Below are positions 55,229 to 63,868 of a stretch of 64,000 nucleotides of DNA, in pieces. The position numbers and the translations under genes are program-made. Below the pieces are notes generated by a model. The model was not told the DNA's origin, did not search any database, and was given only the letters and a program-made list of their open reading frames with translations. The first letter of the stretch is position 1, and each line of letters begins with the position of its first letter. Source of the stretch: Terriglobia bacterium (GTDB taxonomy: Bacteria > Acidobacteriota > Terriglobia > UBA7540); the NCBI GenBank assembly GCA_035712365.1, contig DASTAW010000046.1, forward strand, positions 1-64,000. Reading direction: 5' to 3'.

Positions 55229-55489
55229 TACAGAACCTCTTTACTGGGTCCGAGAAAAATATTGAGGATGCCAACTATCTTCATCATAGGACTATTGCGC
55301 ACTCGGCGCCAGCAGGATGGCCGCGAACTCTGGAGGACCCCCATTCAGGCGACATCAAAAAGCCACCAGGCGCCCAGCGCGATGATCACAAAGAATGGCT
55401 ATGAATCGGCGATCCACCCGTCTCTCGGAGAGGGGTTTGGAGATTGACGCCGGCCGGTCGCCATTTCCGGCGCAACTTAAAGCTGTTGG

Positions 55490-55831
55490 CTACTTCTTTG
55501 CGGCGCCGAGCGAACGGATATACTTCAGTACAGCCTTCATTTCCTGCTGGCTGAGCTTGTCCTTGAAGGAAACCATCGCCGTGCCCTTAACGCCGTTTTC
55601 GATGGCGTTCATCAGTTCCTTATCGGAATGCGCCGCCTGCCATTTGGCATCCGTAAAATTGGGGGTCTTGATGGCGGAGTAGCCTGTGCCGTCAATCCCG
55701 TGGCACATCGAGCATTTTTCCCTGAAAATATCGCCGCCGTTGGGAGTGCTGGCAGCAAACGACAACGTAACCGCATACGCAATTGATCCAAACACTAAAA
55801 CAGTGGCAGCAAGTGTACGAAGAAGCGTCAT
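55490..55831 (-). CDS. Small periplasmic c-type cytochrome
   Basis: The 113-residue protein has a signal peptide (MTLLRTLAATVLVFGSIAYAVTLSFA) and one haem c site, CSMCH, in GGDIFREKCSMCHGIDGTG. A probable axial Met lies in GVKGTAMVSFKDKLS, and the end (EMKAVLKYIRSLG) is typical of class I cytochrome c. It should carry electrons in the periplasm. GGAG precedes ATG 55831; the frame is open upstream to 56056 but that segment has no signal or homology. Confidence 0.9.
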   Translation of the reverse strand: MTLLRTLAATVLVFGSIAYAVTLSFAASTPNGGDIFREKCSMCHGIDGTGYSAIKTPNFTDAKWQAAHSDKELMNAIENGVKGTAMVSFKDKLSQQEMKAVLKYIRSLGAAKK

Positions 55832-56266
55832 GAGTTTTTTCTCCAACTTCGAGTATGATTCGGCGAAACCGGCATCATTTACGCAGGCAGGACCAAAATT
55901 GTCTGTCTGCGCCGGAACACCGCGTGCCAGCACACCATGGGGCCAGGTTCGAATCACCGTCCCAATCTCAGGGATTTTCGCATCCGGGCCGGACTTCAGA
56001 AAAATCGGCGTGCCCACGAAAACGGAAATCAGATGGCCCTTTCGGGCAGACTGCAAAGCGACCCAGGCTTTACGGCGCCTGAGGCATAACCCAAATCAGC
56101 GCCTGCGTGCACATTGTGGACGCAAAGCGCCACTCATTTTTATGCTATGGACAGAACGAAAAAAAATCAAGTCCGATCAACACAACCACAAAACCGGATA
56201 CAAGTCGACCGATGCGGAGGAGACATTGAGGAGACATTGATGGCTCCGCAAAGCTGCACCCCATGC
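55832..56266. other. Gene-free spacer with an 11-bp tandem repeat
   Basis: No supported ORF is seen in these 435 bp. GAGGAGACATT is repeated in tandem at 56217-56240 (two full copies plus two bases). The region leads directly into the left inverted repeat of the cassette carrying the dihydrofolate-reductase-fold gene. Confidence 0.45.
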
Positions 56267-57037
56267 GGTAGTGTCTCAGTTTGAAATTCGGGTTTCGACC
56301 CAAAGCGGACCTGACGAGCCGTCGCAGTCCGTCGGACGAGTCGCGCGATTAAGCAGGAACGTACGTCAACCTAATCACGTCCTCGGCAATCAGATCACTG
56401 GCCACAAGGCGGAGCGGCGGCCGGGGGCCTGCAAAGAATGGCTTGCCACGACCAAGCACGATGGGGTGGAGGTAGAGCCGATACTCATCAATAAGACCAA
56501 GGTCGGTTAGGCTTCCTGCCAAGTTTGGCCCGGCAACTTCAATCTCCCCAGCTAGCCGGGCCTTCAACCCGCGTATCACCGCCTCGATGTCATTCCCGAC
56601 AAGTGTGGCGTTGGGGCCGACCGACTTCAACGAGCGCGACACAACCCACTTCGGCTGGCTCCGCCACGCCGCCGCGTAGTCGCGTTCCTCCGCGTCCCAA
56701 TCCGGAAGGTCATCGTCCCAATAACGCATTACCTCGTACATGCGGCGACCGTACACCATGCCCGTCAGACCGCGCACCCGCTCTATGAAATGACGAAAGA
56801 GAGTTGGACGGGGCGGCCCCATTTTCATGTGGTCGACGTAGCCGTCCAGGGACTGGTTCAATTCATACACGAGCTTTGCCATGGTACAAAATCTCCACCC
56901 CAGATTCTTCAGAATAGCTTGCGCCGACGTTCCGCACAATGAGGTTGGACACGATCTGCGCGTCGCATCGTCGGTGTGACCAATAACCGGAGGTCCGCTT
57001 TCCACCCAAGGCGGATCTTTCAAACTGAGACACTACC
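56267..57037. mobile_element. Possible mobile cassette: gene enclosed by 46-47-bp inverted repeats
   Basis: GGTAGTGTCTCAGTTTGAAA (56267-56286) recurs in perfect inverted orientation at 57018-57037. A second shared block, AAAGCGGACCT (56302-56312), pairs with 56991-57001, separated from the first by 15 or 16 diverged bases on each side. The 771-bp unit contains one gene. No transposase and no convincing target-site duplication are visible, so it would be a non-autonomous element mobilised in trans. Confidence 0.55.
56349..56882 (-). CDS. Dihydrofolate reductase-family (RibD C-terminal-like) protein
   Basis: The 177-residue protein has the DHFR/RibD-C fold: KLVYELNQSLDGYVD at the start, GMVYGRRMYEVMRYW, KWVVSRSL, GEIEVAGPNLAGSLTDLGLIDEYRLYLHPIVLGRGKPFF near the end. 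Such stand-alone proteins are NAD(P)H-dependent reductases of unknown substrate and are often acquired horizontally. GGAG lies upstream of ATG 56882. The gene is the sole content of an inverted-repeat unit, which suggests recent or past mobility. Confidence 0.9.
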   Translation of the reverse strand: MAKLVYELNQSLDGYVDHMKMGPPRPTLFRHFIERVRGLTGMVYGRRMYEVMRYWDDDLPDWDAEERDYAAAWRSQPKWVVSRSLKSVGPNATLVGNDIEAVIRGLKARLAGEIEVAGPNLAGSLTDLGLIDEYRLYLHPIVLGRGKPFFAGPRPPLRLVASDLIAEDVIRLTYVPA

Positions 57038-57132
57038 CGCCATCCGGAGTTCTTTGAGGATCGTCGCAGCGACTGATAAGATGATTTCTTGGGCAAATCC
57101 TCTGAATCGCATCATCAAGTTGGTTCACGACG

Positions 57133-58554
57133 TTGAAGAGCGTACTGATCTCCACCTACGAGCTTGGCCGTCAGCCTTTTGGGCTGGCGTCGCCTGCCGC
57201 CTGGCTGCGGCGCGCCGGCTCGGAGGTCGCTTGTCTCGATCTCTCGTGCCAGTCGCTCGATGAAGCGGCGGTCAGGTCAGCCGATTTTGTCGCGATCCAT
57301 GTGCCGATGCACACGGCGACGCGATTGGCTGCGCAGGTCCTCCCTAAGCTGCGACAGCTTAACCCGCGCGCCCAAATCTGCTGCTTCGGCCTCTATGCGC
57401 CTGTCAATGAAGCATTGCTGCGGAAGCTCGGAGCGCAGACCATTCTGGGCGGTGAATTTGAAGAAGGCCTGGTGGCAATTTTCGAGAGTTTGCGAAGCGG
57501 GAAAATTCTGCAAACGAACGAACAGCCACCCATCATCTCTCTGGCACGGCAGAATTTTCTGGCGCCGGACCGGCAATCCCTTCCACCGCTCAGCCGCTAC
57601 GCGAAACTTGTGGGAGCCGACGGCAAAGCCCGGGTCGCGGGCTATACGGAAGCCAGCCGGGGCTGCAAACATCGCTGCCGCCACTGTCCAATCGTCCCGG
57701 TTTACAACGGCATCTTTCGCATCGTCCAGCCGGAGGTGGTGCTTGAAGATATTCGCCGGCAGGTGGCGATGGGAGCCGAGCACATCACCTTTGGCGATCC
57801 CGATTTCTTCAACGGCATCCGCCACGCCATGCGGATCGTCACGGCATTGCACGAGGAGCACCCCGCGATCACTTACGACGTCACCATCAAAGTGGAGCAT
57901 CTGCTGAAGCACTCCGAGTGCCTGCCCGAGTTGCGGGAAACGGGATGCGCCTTTGTGACCACCGCCGTGGAATCTTTCGATGACGAAGTTCTCGTCAGGC
58001 TTGAGAAGGGGCATACGTACCAGGATTTTGTCTGCGTGCTCGAGTTGTGCCGGCAGGCGGGCCTGGCGATCTCGCCCACGTTTGTCGCCTTCACGCCCTG
58101 GACCACGATCGAGACCTACTGCGGCTTTATTACCGGCCTGCACCAGCTCGGCCTGGCCGATCACGTCGCGCCCGTCCAGCTTGGCATTCGCCTGCTGATT
58201 CCTGCGGGCTCGCGGCTGCTGGAGCTTCCGGAAATTGCCCAGACGGTCGGACGGTTCGACGAAAAGATGCTGGTCTATCCGTGGTCCAATGCTGATCCGC
58301 GGGTGGATGAGTTGTGCGCAGAAGTGCAGAGCGTTGTTCACGAAGGCGGAAAGCAGAAGGCAGCCCGGCGGCAGATTTTTGAACGCGTTGCGGAAATGGC
58401 CTACGCAGCCGCAGGGGTCGCGCCGCCGGCCGTGACGGATGAGAATCGGCTGGACCGTGCCGCGATTCCGTATCTCACCGAGCCCTGGTATTGCTGAGCC
58501 GAGCCGACCGGAGACCAGTTGGCCTCCCTGCATCACGGCGAAGGCGTTATCTGA
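57133..58554 (+). CDS. B12-binding-type radical SAM selenoprotein with CUAEP tail (in-frame TGA read as selenocysteine)
   Basis: Residues 1-130 form a cobalamin-binding-like domain (SVLISTYELGRQPFGLASPAAWL, ADFVAIHVPMHTATRLA). The radical SAM core follows, with the 4Fe-4S motif GCKHRCRHCP (Cys178, Cys182, Cys185), then GAEHITFGDPDFFNG and the TIM-barrel elements. The frame reaches Cys454 and TGA 58495-58497, then continues Ala-Glu-Pro and 15 codons to a second TGA at 58552. Cys-Sec-Ala-Glu-Pro is the tail that names the CUAEP/CCAEP radical SAM (seleno)protein family, and a SECIS-like hairpin follows the TGA. The full product would be 473 residues. The substrate is unknown. The start is TTG 57133, without a strong ribosome site. 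Confidence 0.88.
58495..58527 (+). promoter_or_regulatory. Selenocysteine TGA codon and putative bacterial SECIS hairpin
   Basis: After the TGA (58495-58497), GGAGACC-AGTT-GGCCTCC (58510-58527) folds into a stem of six pairs with one A-C mismatch. The apical loop AGUU contains the GU dinucleotide that SelB recognises in E. coli fdhF. The hairpin starts 12 nt after the TGA, close to the 11-nt spacing of fdhF. It lies in coding sequence, as bacterial SECIS elements do. Confidence 0.75.
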
Positions 58555-58635
58555 CAAGGCCCGCAACACAAATGGATTTCAAACAAATTAACAATCCTGC
58601 CGGATTAAACGCAGGGACCACGAAAGAGAGGACCA

Positions 58636-59352
58636 TTGGCGTACGCACAATTTGCAGAAAGTCTCGTACAAAAGTTGAAGCTGAGCCGCACACCTGTTGG
58701 AATTGCGTTTCTTGATCAGGCTCCCCGCGGAGTCAAGCACTATGACCAGGCCGTTCCTTCGGCATGCACTTTCTGGAGGGCGGCCGAGCGCGAACTGTTC
58801 TACGCCACGGCGGCGGACCATTATAACTGCCCCATCGGCGCCATCACGCAGGGATTCCAGGTCCCGCAGCCGGTTTCAGAAAAGGCCATGGAACTGATCG
58901 GAATGATGGGAAAGATTTCCTATCTCGAAGCTGCCGAAGCCGGCAACGTTCCGGCAGTGGAAAAGAAGCACAACGTGGTCGTCTACGGCCCGCTGAGAGA
59001 TTTTGCCGAAATCCAGCCTGACGTCGCGCTTCTGATAGCCACGCCTTTTCAGGCGATGCTGATTTCAGAAGCCAGCGGCGTCGCATCGTGGGGCATGGGA
59101 CATGAAAGCCGGATGCTCGGAAGGCCCGCCTGCGCGGTGATTCCCGCGTCAATGAAAAGCAACGACGCGACCATTAGTATGGCGTGCATGGGCGCCCGGA
59201 CGTTTGCAGACATCAGGAATGAAGAAGTGCTGATTTCAGTTCCGGCCCGCGCACTTGTCGATCTCCAGAGCCGGCTGCCCGTAGTCCTGGACGCCAACGT
59301 CGGGATGGAGAAATTCTACGACGGGCACAAGCGAAACTTTGCGTCAGTTTAG
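58636..59352 (+). CDS. DUF169 domain protein
   Basis: The 238-residue protein matches the DUF169 family: LSRTPVGIAFLDQAPRGV near the start, ACTFWRAAERELFYATAADHYNCPIGAITQGF with two conserved Cys residues, and a C-terminal ACMGARTFADIRNEEVLISVPA. The family has no known reaction; its Cys and Asn-Cys-Pro motifs suggest metal or cofactor binding. It starts with TTG 58636 (GAGAGG upstream), 81 bp after the radical SAM gene, and is followed by the ATP-grasp gene after four bases, so the three are probably one operon. Confidence 0.9.
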   Translation: MAYAQFAESLVQKLKLSRTPVGIAFLDQAPRGVKHYDQAVPSACTFWRAAERELFYATAADHYNCPIGAITQGFQVPQPVSEKAMELIGMMGKISYLEAAEAGNVPAVEKKHNVVVYGPLRDFAEIQPDVALLIATPFQAMLISEASGVASWGMGHESRMLGRPACAVIPASMKSNDATISMACMGARTFADIRNEEVLISVPARALVDLQSRLPVVLDANVGMEKFYDGHKRNFASV

Positions 59353-59356
59353 CGCC

Positions 59357-60682
59357 ATGAATCAACGCGCTTCCAGGCCCGTCCGATCTGCGCCAGGCGG
59401 CGAAAAGCGGCGATTGCTGCTGCTGACGACGACCACGGGCTACCAGACCCGCGCGTTCGTCCAGGCGGCCGAAAAGCTGGGCCTCGCCGTCGCCTTCGGA
59501 AGCGACCGCTGCCACGTGCTGGCCGATCCGTGGCAGGACGGCGCGCTGGCATTGAAGTTTGAAAATCCCGGCGAGTCCGCCGCGAAGATTGTCGAATATG
59601 CAGGCCGCCACCGATTGGATGGCATTGTGGCCCTGGGCGATGCGACGCCTCCCACCGCCGCTCGAGCTGCGGAGACGCTGGGGCTGCCGTTCCACGGCCC
59701 CGAAAGCTCCGACATTTGCCGCGACAAATACCGTTCGCGCCAGCGCCTGGCGGAAGGCGGGCTCAGCGTGCCGCGTTTTACCCGCTTCGCCATCGGCGCT
59801 GACCCGGAAGAAATCGTGAGGCCTGGAGTCGCGCCCATTGGCTTCCCCTGCGTCCTCAAGCCGCTGGCTCTCTCCGCAAGCCGCGGAGTGATTCGCGCCA
59901 ACAACGCGCGGGAATTCATCGGCGCATTCAAACAGATTCAAACACTGCTGCACTCGCCGGACGTCCAGGTGAAGCGCGAAGAAACCAGCAACTATGTGCA
60001 GGTGGAGGAATACATCGAGGGAGAAGAAATCGCCGTCGAGGGCGTTGTCGATCGCGGCCGGCTGAAGGTGCTGGCCATGTTTGACAAGCCGGACCCGCTG
60101 GTTGGCCCCTATTTTGAAGAGAGCATCTACGTGACGCCCTCACGGCTTTCGCTCGAAACGCAGGCAGAGATCACGGAAATGTTGCGGCGCGCGGTCGAGG
60201 CGCTGGGCCTCTCTCACGGCCCCTTGCACGCCGAACTGCGCATCAACCGTCGCGGGCCGTGGATTCTGGAAGTGGCTGCGCGCTCCATCGGCGGGTTGTG
60301 CTCGCGCGCGCTGCGTTTCCACGCGCTCGGAGCCGACGAGAATATTTCGCTGGAAGAACTGATTATCCGGTTGTCACTCGGAGAAGATGTCGAGGCCATT
60401 CGGCGCGAGGAGGCTGCGTCAGGAGTGATGATGGTTCCCGTACCCAGGACAGGTATTTTTCAGCAAGTCGAAGGCATCGAAGACGCGCGCAAGACACCAG
60501 GCGTGGAAGACATCATCATTACGGCCCAGCCGAACCAGAAGCTCCTACCCCTTCCAGAGGGAACGAGCTATCCCGGATTTATCTTTGCGCGCGGTCCATC
60601 ACCCGAGTTCGTTGAGCGGGCGCTGCGCGACGCCCATCAGAAAATGCGTTTTGTAATGAGTTCCGCGCTCCCGGTAATGTGA
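59357..60682 (+). CDS. ATP-grasp domain enzyme
   Basis: The 441-residue protein has a pre-ATP-grasp Rossmann domain (RLLLLTTTTGYQTRAFVQAAEKLGL, LDGIVALGDATPPTAARAAETLGLP). The ATP-grasp fold follows (CVLKPLALSASRGVIRANNAREF, VQVEEYIEGEEIAVEGVVDRG, GPLHAELRINRRGPWILEVAARSIGG), with the metal-binding Glu and Asn/Arg positions. A C-terminal lid and RimK/biotin-carboxylase-like domain end it. Such enzymes ligate a carboxylate to an amine or thiol via acyl phosphate. Its partners here are a radical SAM selenoprotein and a DUF169 protein; the substrate is unknown. ATG 59357 is preferred to TTG 59339. Confidence 0.92.
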   Translation: MNQRASRPVRSAPGGEKRRLLLLTTTTGYQTRAFVQAAEKLGLAVAFGSDRCHVLADPWQDGALALKFENPGESAAKIVEYAGRHRLDGIVALGDATPPTAARAAETLGLPFHGPESSDICRDKYRSRQRLAEGGLSVPRFTRFAIGADPEEIVRPGVAPIGFPCVLKPLALSASRGVIRANNAREFIGAFKQIQTLLHSPDVQVKREETSNYVQVEEYIEGEEIAVEGVVDRGRLKVLAMFDKPDPLVGPYFEESIYVTPSRLSLETQAEITEMLRRAVEALGLSHGPLHAELRINRRGPWILEVAARSIGGLCSRALRFHALGADENISLEELIIRLSLGEDVEAIRREEAASGVMMVPVPRTGIFQQVEGIEDARKTPGVEDIIITAQPNQKLLPLPEGTSYPGFIFARGPSPEFVERALRDAHQKMRFVMSSALPVM

Positions 60683-60745
60683 AGGGAGGCGCAAAATCAA
60701 GAGTGGCAGATCCGGGCTAAGGCCGAAGCTACTACAATTCCCTGA

Positions 60746-61027
60746 TTACGCCTTTGTTCGTGGTGGGACGTACCCCGGGGGCAGCGCGGCGCCTTCGCCA
60801 AAGAAAAACTGCTCCATCTGCTGGGCGATAATCTCCTGCGATTCCGGGTTGGCGGGAGCCAGCCGGTATTCGTTGATCAGCATCTTCAGGTGTTCCAGCC
60901 AGAGCTTCCAGGCTTCCTGAGACACGCTGTCATAAATGCGCTGGCCCAGTTCTCCCGGCCAGGGCGGCTCATCAAGGCCCGGCAACTCCTTTTGGAATTT
61001 CACGCATTGGACCATGTGTTCCGCCAT
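60746..61027 (-). CDS. yggX: Fe(2+)-trafficking/oxidative damage protection protein YggX
   Basis: The 93-residue protein matches Ygg[75 protein letters not shown]. In Enterobacteria it protects Fe-S clusters from oxidation and may pass iron to them. Cys in VQCVKF is the conserved one. The start ATG 61027 follows homology; upstream Met at 61105 is not supported. It lies next to two enzymes that need Fe-S clusters or radical chemistry, which may be chance. Confidence 0.95.
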   Translation of the reverse strand: MAEHMVQCVKFQKELPGLDEPPWPGELGQRIYDSVSQEAWKLWLEHLKMLINEYRLAPANPESQEIIAQQMEQFFFGEGAALPPGYVPPRTKA

Positions 61028-61269
61028 TAAAAGCCTCCGTCTGAAAACGCGTCTAAAGTGATTTTCCTGGCCGCTTCGCCCAGGAGAGAAGAGAACATCA
61101 ACCATTCATTATACAGGAAATGCCACACGATCAAAGGGATGGCGATTGCTAAAACACAAAAACTCCTCTCGCAAAGGCGCAGAGGCGCAAGGGTAAAACC
61201 GCTGAGTTTCCAAAGTCGAGAAGGCCCGAACCGTAAGCGCGCACGCAGTGACGCGGATACGGCCTCGTC

Positions 61270-62805
61270 TCACGCCCAGTAATTGCGGTCGAGCGAGCGA
61301 TATTGGATGGCTTCCGAAACATGCGCGGAACCGATGGATTCGGCGCCGTCGAGGTCGGCGATGGTGCGGGAGACTTTCAGGATGCGGTCGTGGGCGCGCG
61401 CGGAAAGCCCCAGGCGAGTCATGGCGCTTTCGAGCAAGCGGTCGCAATCGGCCGAGAGGCTGCAGTATTTCCGGATCTGCCTGGGGCTCATTTGCGCGTT
61501 GCAATAGATCTTCTCGCCTTCAAAGCGCTGCAACTGCCGCTGGCGGGCGCGCACGACGCGTTCACGAATCTGCTCGGAGCTTTCGCCGCCCGAACTCTGC
61601 CGCAGCTCGCTGTACTTCACCGCCGGCATGTCAATGTGGATGTCGATGCGATCGAGCAGTGGGCCTGAAATTTTTGAGACGTATCGCTGGATCATGGGAG
61701 GCGTGCAGGAGCAATCGCGCGAAGGATCATTGAAGAATCCGCACGGGCAGGGATTCATAGCCGCGGCCAGCATAAAGCGCGACGGAAACGTCAGCGACAT
61801 CGCCGCTCGTGAAATGGTGACGGAGCCGTCTTCAAGCGGCTGGCGCATCACCTCGAGCACGTTGCGGGCAAATTCCGGAAGCTCGTCGAGAAACAGCAGC
61901 CCGTTGTGCGCCAGGCTCACCTCGCCCGGGCGTGGCACGGCGCCGCCGCCAATCAGGCCGGCGTCTGAAATGGTGTGGTGCGGGGCGCGGAACGGCCGCA
62001 CGCCCACCAGGCCCATGCCGGAATCCAGCACTCCGGCCACGCTGTGGATTTTGGTGGTCTGGATGGCCTCATTGAAGGTGAGTGGCGGCAGAATGGTCGG
62101 GATGCGCTTGGCCAGCATCGTTTTCCCTGCCCCCGGCGGCCCGATCATCAGAATGTTGTGACCTCCGGCGGTGGCGACTTCGATGGCGCGCTTGGCGTGC
62201 ATCTGCCCCTTGACGTCGTGGAAGTCCACGTTGTACTTGCCGGCGTGGTCCAGCATCTCCGCGGTATTGACTTTGGTGGGCTTGAACTCGCGTGCGCCGT
62301 TGATGAGATCAATCACTTCGGGCAGTGAGCGCATGCCGTATACCTGAACGTCGCCCACCACTGCCGCCTCCGGAGCATTTTCCACCGGCACCACCAGCGT
62401 GCGGATGCCCTTCTGTTTGGCCATGGCGGCAATTGACAGTGCGCCCTTGATGGGGCGAATGCCGCCGTCGAGAGAGAGTTCGCCGAGAAAAATGTAACTC
62501 TTCAGATGGTTATTGAGCAGGGAGCCGCTGTTTGCTCCCAGGATGCCCAGCGCAATCGGCAGATCAAAACCCGAGCCTTCCTTCTTGACGTCTGCGGGGG
62601 CAAGGTTCACCGTGATGCTCTGGAATGGGTATTCGAGACCGCAATTCTTGATGGCCGCCTTGATGCGCTCACGGCTTTCACGGATCGCGGCGTCGGGCAG
62701 CCCGACGGTCGTGAATTCCGGCTTGCCGGCGGAGATGTCCACTTCCACTTCAACCGGGTAAGCCTCAATCCCAAATGTTGCAGCGCTGAAAGTTTTGAAC
62801 AGCAT
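61270..62805 (-). CDS. comM: YifB/ComM-family Mg-chelatase-like AAA+ ATPase
   Basis: The 511-residue protein has an N-terminal Lon-like domain ([41 protein letters not shown]), the AAA+ core with Walker [16 protein letters not shown] and Walker [26 protein letters not shown], a zinc-type Cys region ([19 protein letters not shown]) and a C-terminal Mg-chelatase-like domain. ComM is a hexameric helicase that aids branch migration of incoming DNA during natural transformation. It would fit the comEC gene of this window, but the family also occurs in bacteria not known to be competent. Confidence 0.94.
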   Translation of the reverse strand: MLFKTFSAATFGIEAYPVEVEVDISAGKPEFTTVGLPDAAIRESRERIKAAIKNCGLEYPFQSITVNLAPADVKKEGSGFDLPIALGILGANSGSLLNNHLKSYIFLGELSLDGGIRPIKGALSIAAMAKQKGIRTLVVPVENAPEAAVVGDVQVYGMRSLPEVIDLINGAREFKPTKVNTAEMLDHAGKYNVDFHDVKGQMHAKRAIEVATAGGHNILMIGPPGAGKTMLAKRIPTILPPLTFNEAIQTTKIHSVAGVLDSGMGLVGVRPFRAPHHTISDAGLIGGGAVPRPGEVSLAHNGLLFLDELPEFARNVLEVMRQPLEDGSVTISRAAMSLTFPSRFMLAAAMNPCPCGFFNDPSRDCSCTPPMIQRYVSKISGPLLDRIDIHIDMPAVKYSELRQSSGGESSEQIRERVVRARQRQLQRFEGEKIYCNAQMSPRQIRKYCSLSADCDRLLESAMTRLGLSARAHDRILKVSRTIADLDGAESIGSAHVSEAIQYRSLDRNYWA

Positions 62806-62945
62806 TCCCGCCCCCGAAGGTCTCCGGCAGAGGTGCCTACCATAGCGGATGTGCGCGTGAATGGCAACCGGATTTTTTCAGCGCCTCGCAAAGCAGCGCG
62901 TCATCCAAACTGCCCGTGGAGCGCAAGATGCCGCGTGAATGCTGC

Positions 62946-63830
62946 TCAAGAGCGGCTCCCGGCCGGGCCTCGCAGGCCGCGCATCTTCGCTGTGTAACGG
63001 GGACGCCGCTGGCATTGGGGACAGAAGTGGCTGCTGCGTCCGGCGATCACGATGCGCCGAATGGTCGTTCCGCAGCGAGGGCAAGGTCCGCCGGTTTTCT
63101 GGTACACGCGCAGCCGCTGAAGATAATTTCCCGGTCTGCCTTCGATGTTGATGTAGTCGCGAAAGGTGGTCCCCTGAAGATTGACGGCGCGCTTCAGAAC
63201 TTTTTGCATCGCGCGATACAGCCGGCGTCCCGAGGCCGGAGAAACCCGATCCGGCTGGGCGAGAGGATGAATACCGGCTTCAAACAGGGCCTCATCCGCA
63301 TAGATATTTCCCAGGCCGGAAACGCCCTGCTGGTTTAACAGCCAGCTCTTGATGGCCCCGCGCCGGCCGCGCATGGCCGCGAGGAATTCCTCTTCCGTCG
63401 CCTGCTGCGCGTCCGGGCCAAGGCCCTTGAGCAGGGCATCCAGTTCCTCGCGCGTCGAACAGCGCAGCCGGCCAAAGCGCCGTACGTCGCGAAAACGCAA
63501 TTCTTCCGTTCCGCCGTGGAAAAGCATTCGGACGTGCGTGTGGGGCTCGAGCGGCGCCGCAACCGGCTGAATCGTGACTTGTCCGGTCATCCCCAGCCTG
63601 AGAACAAGATAATTCGTTCCCGATGCGCCGGGGCCTGCCAGCTCCACAGCCAGAACCTTGCCTTTGCGCCGGACGGCAACCGTGGTCCTTCCTTTGATGT
63701 TCGCAATGAAGTCTTCAACGTCACCGGCGATAACACCGGCGTGCAGGACCTCAACCTCGACAATACGCCGTCCCAGCGCGCGCTTGCGGAGTCCCCGCAA
63801 GACCGTTTCAACTTCCGGGAGTTCAGGCAT
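62946..63830 (-). CDS. mutM: Formamidopyrimidine-DNA glycosylase
   Basis: MutM excises 8-oxoguanine and formamidopyrimidines from DNA and cleaves the abasic site. The 294-residue protein starts MPELPEVETVLRGL (catalytic Pro2 and Glu3), has the Lys in VRRKGKVLAVEL, the H2TH domain with LLNQQGVSGLGNIYADEALFEAGIHP, and a C-terminal zinc finger (CPRCG ... HFCPQCQ). It ends with a short basic tail. It lies 140 bp upstream of yifB/comM on the same strand; a shared transcript is possible. Confidence 0.96.
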   Translation of the reverse strand: MPELPEVETVLRGLRKRALGRRIVEVEVLHAGVIAGDVEDFIANIKGRTTVAVRRKGKVLAVELAGPGASGTNYLVLRLGMTGQVTIQPVAAPLEPHTHVRMLFHGGTEELRFRDVRRFGRLRCSTREELDALLKGLGPDAQQATEEEFLAAMRGRRGAIKSWLLNQQGVSGLGNIYADEALFEAGIHPLAQPDRVSPASGRRLYRAMQKVLKRAVNLQGTTFRDYINIEGRPGNYLQRLRVYQKTGGPCPRCGTTIRRIVIAGRSSHFCPQCQRRPRYTAKMRGLRGPAGSRS

Positions 63831-63868
63831 GCGTTTAGTGATGGATTTCGGATTCTGCGGGAGCCACG

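Noticed and set aside
54610-55404. 264-codon plus-strand frame opposite the zinc-ribbon gene
   Set aside because: The minus strand encodes a conserved Cys-motif protein; the plus translation is Arg/Ser/Pro-rich without domains.
56217-56240. CRISPR-like repeat
   Set aside because: There are only two adjacent 11-bp units with no spacers; it is a simple tandem duplication.
58495-58497. Plain stop codon at the end of the radical SAM gene
   Set aside because: The Ala-Glu-Pro codons and the well-placed hairpin after the TGA fit the CUAEP selenoprotein tail too well for chance, so I read it as selenocysteine.
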